The notes under the pieces: model-generated | The model's input: the letters and a program-made list of their open reading frames with translations, nothing else | Told to the model about the DNA's origin: nothing | Database searches by the model: none | Assembly: GCA_016880395.1 (NCBI GenBank) | Contig: JAEHDN010000099.1 | Span: 1 to 11,794, forward strand | Source of the DNA: Candidatus Eiseniibacteriota bacterium | Lineage (GTDB): Bacteria; Eisenbacteria; RBG-16-71-46; SZUA-252 | Length of the DNA stretch: 11,794 nt | Direction: 5' to 3' | In this document: positions 1-5,469 of the stretch, piece by piece | Layout of the letters: each line of letters opens with the position of its first letter | Numbering within the stretch: the first letter of the stretch is position 1 | Made by a program: the position numbers and the translations under genes

Positions 1-16
1 AACGGTCTCCACGGTC

Positions 17-47
17 CGGAGGCCCCGCGTTCCATGCGGGGCCTCCG
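17..47. terminator. Perfect hairpin, probable terminator of an upstream gene
   Basis: A 12-base-pair perfect inverted repeat (left arm 17-28, right arm 36-47) encloses a 7-base loop (29-35). The right arm is not followed by a T-run, so it is not a textbook intrinsic terminator, but GC-rich genomes often use such stems. It lies just before the first gene and most likely ends transcription of a gene outside the window. An in-frame ATG at 34 sits in the loop, which argues against using that ATG as a start codon. Confidence 0.6.
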
Positions 48-81
48 AGGCCGCTTCATGAGTCGGAGGGAACCGCGCGCC

Positions 82-1791
82 ATGTCCTGCCTCCCCTCAC
101 GCTCCAGCGCCGTCTCGACGCTCCTTGTCCTGGCCTTCCTGGTCGGACCGGTCCCGGCCCGGGCCCAGTTCACGGCCGTCACACAGAATCCCCTCGGGCA
201 GAACGGCATGTTGTACGGAGTCGCCTGGGGCGACTTCGACAAGGACGGCGACGAGGACCTCTACCTCACCGTCGACGGCCCCAACATCCTCCTCCGCAAT
301 GACGGGGCCGGGAGTTTCACCGACATCACGGCCCCGCCCCTGGACAACGCCAACAACGGCGGCGCCGGCGTGTGGGGCGACTACGACAACGACGGCGATC
401 CCGACCTCTTCCTGACGAATTACGAGGCGCCGAACAATCTCTTCCGGAACGACGGAGGCGGCGCGTTCACCGACGTGACCCCGGCCGTTGTGGGCGAAGT
501 GGCCGCCAGCATGGGGGCGGCCTGGGCGGACTACGACCTCGACGGCGACCTCGATCTCTACGTCGTCCACTACGGCACCCCGAACAAGCTCTTCCGGAAC
601 GACGGGGGGGGCGTGTTCGTGGACGCCACGTCGGGGCCTCTGGCGGATGCAGGCTGGGGCGTGGCGGCCACCTGGGGGGACTACGACAACGACGGGGATC
701 CGGATCTCTACGTCACGAACGACGGCCCGAACCGGCTCCTTCGCAACAACGGGGACGGCACCTTCACCCGCGTCGTCGGACTGGCGATCGAGGACTCGGG
801 TCCCGGAGAGGGCGCGGCGTGGGGGGACTACGACAACGACGGGGATCTGGACCTCTACGTCGCCAACTACGGGATGCCGAACAAGCTTATCCGGAACGAT
901 GGCGGCGGCGCGTTCACCCAGATCACCACGGGTCCGCTCGGGGACCGGGGCAACACGCTGGGCGTCGCCTGGGCCGACTACGACAACGACAGGGACCTCG
1001 ATCTCTACATCGTGAACTACGGCCAAAGCAACAAGCTCCTCCGCAACGACGGTGGGGACGTCTTCACCGCGATCACGACGGGGGACATCGCCGACGCCGG
1101 CAGCGGAACGGGAGTCGCGTGGTCGGATCACGACGGGGACGGAGACATCGACCTCTACCTCGCGAACGAGGGGCCGACGAGCAAGCTCTTGCGCAACGAT
1201 CTCGTGGCGGGAAGCCACTGGCTCATGGTCTCGCTGGTCGGGAGGGTGTCGAACCGGTCGGCGATCGGAGCTCGGGTGACGGTCGTGACAGGCGGCGTGC
1301 GGCAGATTCGCGAGGTGTCCGGGGGCGGCGGCTACCTCTCCCAGGAGTCCTCCTGTCTCTCCTTCGGTCTCGGAAGCTCCACGGCAGCCGACTCGGTGGT
1401 CGTCGCCTGGCCATCGGGGTACGTGGAGCGCTACGCGTCCGTGGCCGGCAACCGGCGCCTCGTCCTGATCGAGCTGGACGTGGTGGCTGTCGAAGCCCCC
1501 GGCGAGATCGCGCCGCCACTCGTCCTGGGAGCCCCGAGCCCCAATCCCTCGGACGGCCTCGCGACGATCCGCTTTGCCCTTCCGCGCGCCGGTCGCGTAC
1601 GGCTCGCCATCTTCGACGTGAGGGGACGCCGCGTGGCCACGCTGCTCGACGGCACTCGGCCGGCGGGGTGGAACACGGTGCGATGGACGGGCGAAGCAGA
1701 GCGCGGCGAGCGCGCGGCGGCCGGAGTCTACCTGGCGAGGCTCGAGGCGCTGGACGAGGTGCGGACGAGCAAGCTGGTGCTGGCGCGCTAG
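82..1791 (+). CDS. Secreted seven-bladed VCBS/FG-GAP propeller protein with ASPIC/UnbV domain and FlgD-like C-terminal tail
   Basis: This is a predicted secreted or surface protein of 569 residues. Residues 1-28 form a Sec signal peptide ending ARA before Gln29. Seven propeller repeats begin at Trp 49, 98, 148, 198, 247, 297 and 347, spaced 49 or 50 residues. Each carries an Asp-rich loop of the type DYDNDGDPDLY, the calcium-binding loop of FG-GAP/VCBS families, followed by a NKLFRNDGGG-type strand. Residues about 377-465 match the ASPIC/UnbV domain (SAIGARV, SGGGGYLSQ, WPSG). Residues about 483-569 resemble the FlgD immunoglobulin-like or type IX sorting tail (PNPSDG, FDVRGRRV, AGVYLARL). 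The start at 82 is preferred because GGAGGG lies at 65-70 and the signal peptide begins there; upstream ATGs at 34 and 58 would add a charged leader, and 34 lies inside a hairpin. The ligand is unknown; adhesion or carbohydrate binding is a guess. Confidence 0.88.
   Translation: MSCLPSRSSAVSTLLVLAFLVGPVPARAQFTAVTQNPLGQNGMLYGVAWGDFDKDGDEDLYLTVDGPNILLRNDGAGSFTDITAPPLDNANNGGAGVWGDYDNDGDPDLFLTNYEAPNNLFRNDGGGAFTDVTPAVVGEVAASMGAAWADYDLDGDLDLYVVHYGTPNKLFRNDGGGVFVDATSGPLADAGWGVAATWGDYDNDGDPDLYVTNDGPNRLLRNNGDGTFTRVVGLAIEDSGPGEGAAWGDYDNDGDLDLYVANYGMPNKLIRNDGGGAFTQITTGPLGDRGNTLGVAWADYDNDRDLDLYIVNYGQSNKLLRNDGGDVFTAITTGDIADAGSGTGVAWSDHDGDGDIDLYLANEGPTSKLLRNDLVAGSHWLMVSLVGRVSNRSAIGARVTVVTGGVRQIREVSGGGGYLSQESSCLSFGLGSSTAADSVVVAWPSGYVERYASVAGNRRLVLIELDVVAVEAPGEIAPPLVLGAPSPNPSDGLATIRFALPRAGRVRLAIFDVRGRRVATLLDGTRPAGWNTVRWTGEAERGERAAAGVYLARLEALDEVRTSKLVLAR
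226..1200 (+). repeat. Seven in-frame propeller repeats, 147/150-base period
   Basis: Repeat units start at 226, 373, 523, 673, 820, 970 and 1120, each at a TGG codon, with spacings of 147, 150, 150, 147, 150 and 150 bases. Units 4 and 5 share a perfect 28-base match (673-700 and 820-847), and the GACTACGACAACGAC core recurs at 379, 679, 826 and 976. This DNA-level similarity suggests that at least some blades arose by recent duplication or conversion. Seven blades fit a closed integrin-alpha-type beta-propeller. Confidence 0.88.
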
Positions 1792-3650
1792 GGCGCGGCG
1801 ACTCCCGGCCGGGCGCTCCCGACCACGAGCGCCTCCATCGCGTAGTACTCGGGCAGCCCGAGCCGATCCACCAGTGCGGCCGTACCCTTGTTCCGCTCCT
1901 CCACGCGCTGCCAGAACTCCCGCTCGTCCACGCCCGGATAGGGCGCGCGGTCCTTCTGGCTCTGATGCTTGAAGATCGCGCTGACCTTCAGGCGCAGCTC
2001 TTCCTCCGACATGGGGACGAGGAGATCGGCGTCGGCGATCGGCCACTCCTGCCACGCCCCACGGTAGAGCCAGATCTCGGGAGGGCGTCCGCCGTAGGTT
2101 ACGAGCGCCCGCGTGACGGCCTCGTAGCACATGCGGTGCGTCCCGTGCGGATCCGACAGGTCCCCGGCCACCAGGAGGAGATCGGGGCGCTCGGCGTCCA
2201 GGAGGTCCCGGATGATCGCGACGTCCCGCTCGCCGATGGGATCCTTCCGGACCTTGCCCGTCTGGTAGAAGGGGAGATTCAGGAACCGCGCCGTCTCGGC
2301 GCCGATGCCGAGCGTCTCGAGCGCGGATCGCGCCTCCACCTCGCGGATGCGGCGCTTCAGCATGAGCACCGCTTCCGAATCGACCTCGCCCGGCTGGCGC
2401 GCGGCGAGGAAGCGCTCCACCTCGCTCACGAAGCGCGGGAGCTGCTGGCCCACGAGGTTGAAATCGTCCGCGGCGCGGCACATGAAGTCGAGATACCGGC
2501 GAAGCTCGTGATCGAAGACGGCGATGTTCCCCGAGGTCTGGTAGGCGACGACGATCTGGTTCCCGTTCTGGTGCAGCTTGCGGAGGGTGCCTCCGGCCGA
2601 GATCACATCGTCGTCCGGGTGGGGGGAGAAGACGATGACGCGCTTCCCCGTCGGGAGCTTGCTCCGCCCGCGGACCTTGGCGCTCAGGGCGTTGAAGACG
2701 ATTCCGTTGATGGCGCCGGACGATCCATGGCGGGCGAGGAGCGGCGTCAGACGGTGCTCCCGGTAGTCGACGTCGTCCAGCTTGAGCACGGACTTGCCGG
2801 TCTCCTCGGCGAGCCACACGACCGCCTGGATCTCGAGCGCCGGCGTCCACTCGAGCTCGCCGAGGAGCCAGGGCGTCTTCACCCGCGTGAGATCGGCCGC
2901 GGCGGCCGGATCGAGGTAGATCGTGGCCCCGGGGTGTCCCTGCAGGTAGGTCGCGGCGACCTCGTGGTCCACCTCGCCCTCGACCGCCCGCCTGACGATC
3001 GCGGCCTTGTGCTCGCCGGTCGCGAGGAGCGCGATCTCGCGCGCCTCGAGGATCGTGGCGACCCCCATCGTGATCGCCTCGACCGGAACGTTCTCGGTTC
3101 CGAAGAAGTCCGACGCGGCCACGCGGCGCGTGATGGAGTCGAGAACGACGAGACGCGTGCGCGACGCGGGGCTCGAGCCCGGCTCGTTGAACCCGATGTG
3201 ACCCGTCTGGCCGATGCCCAGGATCTGGAAATCGATGCCGCCCGCGTCGACGATCGCCCGCTCGTACGCGGCGCAATGCTCGTCCACGCGATCCCGCGGA
3301 AGGTCGCCGCGTGGGATGTGCACGTTCTTCGGATGGATGTTCACCTGGCCGAAGAGGTTCTCCCACATGAACCGGTGGTAGCTGTGCAGGCTGTCGGGGG
3401 GCATCGGGTAGTACTCGTCGAGGTTGAACGTCACCACGCGCGACCAGTCGAGCCCCTCCTCCCGGTGCAGGCGGATCAGCTCGCGGTAGATTCCGATGGG
3501 GGTGGATCCGGTGGCGAGGCCGAGCACGGTCGGGCGGAGGGCGCGCGAGCGCTCGGCCATGATCGAGGCGATGCGCCGCGCCACGCGCAGCGCCAGGTGG
3601 TCGTAGCTCTCGGCGATGACGACCGGTATCCGCTCGGGGGTGTCGCGCAT
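1788..3650 (-). CDS. nagB: Fused glucosamine-6-phosphate deaminase (NagB) and PIG-L/LmbE-type deacetylase
   Basis: This cytoplasmic amino-sugar enzyme has 620 residues. The N-terminal half (about 10-260) is NagB-like: phosphate loop ATGSTP near 46-51, NLDEYY with Asp78 matching the E. coli general base Asp72, GHIGFNEP with His151 and Glu156 matching His143 and Glu148, ASRTR near 164, Arg176 and Lys215. The E. coli Asp141 position is Thr149. The C-terminal half (about 335-620) is a PIG-L/LmbE deacetylase with the zinc motif PHPDD at 343-347 and DPHGTH with His502 and His505. Known NagB converts GlcN-6-P to Fru-6-P and ammonia; PIG-L enzymes remove N-acetyl from GlcNAc compounds, so a two-step role is inferred. 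Starts at 3719, 3689 and 3668 are also in frame. The start at 3650 gives residue numbers closest to E. coli NagB and follows a TATATT box, but no start has a good ribosome site. Fusions of this kind are known in Bacteroidetes. Confidence 0.88.
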   Translation of the reverse strand: MRDTPERIPVVIAESYDHLALRVARRIASIMAERSRALRPTVLGLATGSTPIGIYRELIRLHREEGLDWSRVVTFNLDEYYPMPPDSLHSYHRFMWENLFGQVNIHPKNVHIPRGDLPRDRVDEHCAAYERAIVDAGGIDFQILGIGQTGHIGFNEPGSSPASRTRLVVLDSITRRVAASDFFGTENVPVEAITMGVATILEAREIALLATGEHKAAIVRRAVEGEVDHEVAATYLQGHPGATIYLDPAAAADLTRVKTPWLLGELEWTPALEIQAVVWLAEETGKSVLKLDDVDYREHRLTPLLARHGSSGAINGIVFNALSAKVRGRSKLPTGKRVIVFSPHPDDDVISAGGTLRKLHQNGNQIVVAYQTSGNIAVFDHELRRYLDFMCRAADDFNLVGQQLPRFVSEVERFLAARQPGEVDSEAVLMLKRRIREVEARSALETLGIGAETARFLNLPFYQTGKVRKDPIGERDVAIIRDLLDAERPDLLLVAGDLSDPHGTHRMCYEAVTRALVTYGGRPPEIWLYRGAWQEWPIADADLLVPMSEEELRLKVSAIFKHQSQKDRAPYPGVDEREFWQRVEERNKGTAALVDRLGLPEYYAMEALVVGSARPGVAAP

Positions 3651-3656
3651 GCGCGC

Positions 3657-3703
3657 AATATACGTCATTCGCGGCGGTTGATGCTCCATCGCCGATGGTT
3701 CAT
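3657..3703 (-). promoter_or_regulatory. Candidate promoter and 6-1-6 dyad between divergent genes
   Basis: On the minus strand a TATATT box (3657-3662) lies seven bases before the ATG at 3650, which would give an almost leaderless mRNA; no good -35 is visible. Immediately upstream, CCATCG-C-CGATGG (3686-3698) is a perfect inverted repeat with a one-base centre. It extends with two mismatches to three more pairs at each end (3681-3703). A dyad at the -35 position between the divergent deaminase and SnoaL-like genes would suit a repressor or activator site, but this is inference from position only. Confidence 0.35.
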
Positions 3704-3766
3704 GCTGCGGTCCTTGCATACGCGCGGCCCCGTCGCGCGCCGCCGGCTCACGCGGGAGGAACGTTC

Positions 3767-4258
3767 ATGAATCGCTTCGTCATCGTGGGTATCGTCGCCT
3801 GCCTGGCTCTGGCCGCGGGTGCGGGCCGGGCCGCGGATGCGCCCAAGGCTCCCGCCTCGGCCGCGCCGGTCGCGGGACGCGATCTCGCCTCCGAGGTTCG
3901 GGCCTCCGAGCGCGCATTCGCGAAGACCATGGCCGATCGGAACCTCGCCTCCTTCGGCGATTACGTCGCGGAGGAGGGGGTCTTCTTCGGAGGGAAGGGG
4001 CCGCTGCGCGGGCGGGCTGCGGTCGTGGCCGCGTGGACGCGGCTCTTCCAGGACAAGGAGGCGCCCTTCTCCTGGGAGCCGGAGACCGTGGAGGTGCTGC
4101 CTTCGGGGACCCTCGCGCTGACGTCCGGCCCGGTGCACGATCCAAAGGGAGCCCTGATCGGGACCTTCAACTCGATCTGGCGCCTCGAGCCCGACGGCCG
4201 CTGGCGTGTGGTGTTCGACCGGGGCTGTGAGGTCTGCGCCCCGGAGAAGAAGCCCTGA
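3767..4258 (+). CDS. Exported SnoaL/DUF4440-like (NTF2-fold) protein
   Basis: This small exported protein has 163 residues. Residues 1 to about 23 form a signal peptide with a short hydrophobic core. Residues about 40-152 look like a DUF4440/SnoaL-type NTF2 fold: an N-terminal helix (SEVRASERAFAKTMADRN), then FGDYVAEEGVFFGG, the R-G-R-A-A-V-V-A-AW helix and the closing strands SIWRLEPDGRWRVVFD. Members of this fold include enzymes and ligand-binding proteins, so no reaction can be assigned. The C-terminus ends in a CxxC pair (Cys154, Cys157) followed by a basic tail. The start at 3767 is supported by GGGAGGA at 3754-3760, six bases upstream, and by the signal peptide; the ATG at 3695 would add 24 unlikely residues. 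An IVAC sequence at 8-11 resembles a lipobox, but the preceding segment is too short. It is divergent from the deaminase gene. Confidence 0.8.
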   Translation: MNRFVIVGIVACLALAAGAGRAADAPKAPASAAPVAGRDLASEVRASERAFAKTMADRNLASFGDYVAEEGVFFGGKGPLRGRAAVVAAWTRLFQDKEAPFSWEPETVEVLPSGTLALTSGPVHDPKGALIGTFNSIWRLEPDGRWRVVFDRGCEVCAPEKKP

Positions 4259-4407
4259 CCGGCGTCCTCCATACGTTCGTCGAAGCACGTCCGTCTGGGG
4301 GAAGGCACCCCAACCGGAGCGGTATTGTGGGGAAAACCCTCAGGTCGGTCGAGCGGCAGTATCAGGTAACCGCTTGATGAATAGTCGTTTGTCTTCTTTA
4401 CAAGAAC

Positions 4408-4423
4408 CGGCACGTCCCATGCA
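4408..4423 (+). promoter_or_regulatory. Sigma-54-like -24/-12 sequence
   Basis: The sequence CGGCACG-TCCC-ATGCA matches the sigma-54 consensus TGGCACG-N4-TTGCA at 10 of 12 defined positions, with the invariant GG (4409-4410) and GC (4421-4422) at the correct spacing. It points to the right, where the next gene lies on the opposite strand, so any transcript would be antisense to the 3' end of the YihY gene. With no obvious target gene, a chance match is quite possible. Confidence 0.25.
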
Positions 4424-4442
4424 TTATGCAATGGCATGCGGG
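4416..4442. terminator. Bulged hairpin between convergent genes
   Basis: CCCATGC (4416-4422) pairs with GCATG plus GGG (4434-4438 and 4440-4442), with one bulged C and an 11-base loop. It lies between the 3' ends of the SnoaL-like and YihY genes, where a two-way terminator would be expected. No T-run follows on either strand, so the call is weak, and it overlaps the sigma-54-like sequence. Confidence 0.3.
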
Positions 4443-4459
4443 ATTACCAGGGTTCCTTC

Positions 4460-5368
4460 CTAGGCTTCCTTCTTCGGCTTGCCGCGGTGCTTACGTTGAC
4501 GATCATGGCCTTCCGGGCGATCCACGACCACTTCCTGCGCTAGAGCGTACCGGCTCGACACGAAGGCCAGCTCCGCCCCCAGGAGCAGGATCGCGGCGCA
4601 CAGATAGACCCACAGCATGAACCCCAGGATTCCGCCGAGTGCGGCGAAGAGCGGCGAGCTCCGCGTCATCAGCCCGACGTAGAGCGCGAACACGTGCTTC
4701 GTGATCTCGAACGCGCCGGCCGCGACCAGCGCGGCGGGGAACACGTCCTTGAGACGGTGCTCGACGCTCGGGACGTAGCGATACAGGAAGAGAAAAGCGG
4801 TGAAGGCCAGGGCCGCCGGGATGGAGCTCTGGGTCGCGCTCCAGGCGAGACCGGGAAGCCACGAGGTCGCGGGAAGGGGCGCGCCCTCTCCGGTTAGAAG
4901 GTGGATCGCCGCGGTCGCCGTCGCCGAAAGGAAGAGCAGCATCCAGATCCCCATAGCCGCCGCGAGATCCATCAGGCGCACGCGCAGGAATCCGGCGCGC
5001 GGGCGCACGCCCCACGCCCGATTGAGGCCCCACCGAGCCGCGCTGAACATGCCGAGGCTCGACCAGGCAAGGCCGGCGGCGCCGAGCACCGTCAGTCCGC
5101 GGCTCGCCTTCCGCACCGCGGACACGATCCCCGTCAGCGCTTCTCGGTTCTGCTCCGACCCGGTCGGGAGCAGCTCGAGCATGTGACCGACGATGTGGGC
5201 CTGGTCGTGCGGATCGCGGATGATCCAGCTCACCGACGCGACGAGGAACGCGATCGCGGGGACCGAGGAGAAGAGCACGTAGAACGCGATGGAGGCCGAG
5301 ACCCGGGCTCCCTCGTGATCGCGAAACCGCGCCAGGGTGCGCCGCAGGTTCCGGATCAAGGGGTTCAT
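4460..5368 (-). CDS. YihY/BrkB family inner-membrane protein
   Basis: This integral membrane protein of 302 residues has the usual length and layout of the YihY/virulence factor BrkB family, once mislabelled ribonuclease BN. About six membrane segments are visible near residues 23-50, 91-111, 130-158, 178-198, 207-233 and 240-270. Family-like features include SASIAFYVLFSSVPAI in the first segment, YRYVPSVEHRLKDVFPAAL before the fifth, and GGILGFMLWVYLCAAILLLG in the last. A basic tail (RQRKHRGKPKK) is probably cytoplasmic. The molecular function of the family is not settled; transport has been suggested. The start is the ATG at 5368: an in-frame stop lies only 12 bases upstream, and the purine stretch GAAGG directly abuts the ATG, a poor spacing for a ribosome site. 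It is divergent from the exported-protein gene at 5470 and convergent with the SnoaL-like gene. Confidence 0.88.
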   Translation of the reverse strand: MNPLIRNLRRTLARFRDHEGARVSASIAFYVLFSSVPAIAFLVASVSWIIRDPHDQAHIVGHMLELLPTGSEQNREALTGIVSAVRKASRGLTVLGAAGLAWSSLGMFSAARWGLNRAWGVRPRAGFLRVRLMDLAAAMGIWMLLFLSATATAAIHLLTGEGAPLPATSWLPGLAWSATQSSIPAALAFTAFLFLYRYVPSVEHRLKDVFPAALVAAGAFEITKHVFALYVGLMTRSSPLFAALGGILGFMLWVYLCAAILLLGAELAFVSSRYALAQEVVVDRPEGHDRQRKHRGKPKKEA

Positions 5369-5370
5369 CC

Positions 5371-5422
5371 TTCGAGCCTAGCAGACCACTCGAACGACGG
5401 GCATACGGTATGCATCTCGAAC
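5371..5422. promoter_or_regulatory. Divergent regulatory region: perfect 6-1-6 palindrome and three CTCGAA boxes
   Basis: In the 101-base gap between two divergent genes, GCATAC-G-GTATGC (5401-5413) is a perfect inverted repeat. It is flanked by the direct repeat CTCGAAC at 5389-5395 and 5416-5422, and a third copy in inverse orientation (TTCGAG) lies at 5371-5376. Such an arrangement fits binding sites for one or two dimeric regulators controlling either gene. No clear -35/-10 pair was identified. The function is inferred from symmetry and position. Confidence 0.4.
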
Positions 5423-5453
5423 CACCCTGCCGCCCAACCTGAAGCAAACACTC

Positions 5454-5460
5454 AAGGAGG
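5454..5460 (+). promoter_or_regulatory. Strong ribosome binding site
   Basis: AAGGAGG lies nine bases before the ATG at 5470. It is the best Shine-Dalgarno match in the window and suggests that the exported protein is made in quantity. Confidence 0.8.
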
Positions 5461-5469
5461 ATTGGGTCC

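Larger units (their letters stand above)
4259..4459. other. Lower-GC intergenic stretch with hairpins and a sigma-54-like site
   Basis: About 200 bases lie between two convergent genes. G+C falls to about 55% in 4321-4380 and 47% in 4381-4440, below the surrounding coding DNA. Three possible stems are visible: TGGGG/CCCCA (4296-4300 with 4308-4312), AGCGGT/ACCGCT enclosing roughly 45 bases, and CCCATGC pairing with GCATG-C-GGG (4416-4442). No convincing protein is encoded. It may be a terminator region for both genes, a small RNA, or a relic; no known RNA family is recognised. Confidence 0.4.

Noticed and set aside
226..1200. Regular repeats considered as a CRISPR array or satellite
   Set aside because: The period is a multiple of three, the repeats are in frame and they encode propeller blades; no short identical repeats with unique spacers exist.
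97..3366. 1089-codon open frame on the minus strand through the propeller and deaminase genes
   Set aside because: Its product is low-complexity Arg/Gly/Pro and Val-rich sequence mirroring the propeller repeats. It is antisense to one clear gene and out of frame with the other; this is a GC-rich shadow.
372..3770. 1132-codon open frame on the plus strand
   Set aside because: It overlaps two well-supported genes in another frame or strand, is Arg/Gly-rich and has no recognisable domain.
3788..3799. Lipobox-like IVAC at residues 8-11 of the SnoaL-like protein
   Set aside because: Only seven residues precede it, with a single Arg and a very short hydrophobic stretch, and the hydrophobic core continues well past the Cys, favouring an ordinary signal peptide.
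4426..4620. Small plus-strand open frame of 64 codons after the sigma-54-like site
   Set aside because: Its product is Pro/Arg-rich, it has no ribosome site and it overlaps the YihY gene antisense.
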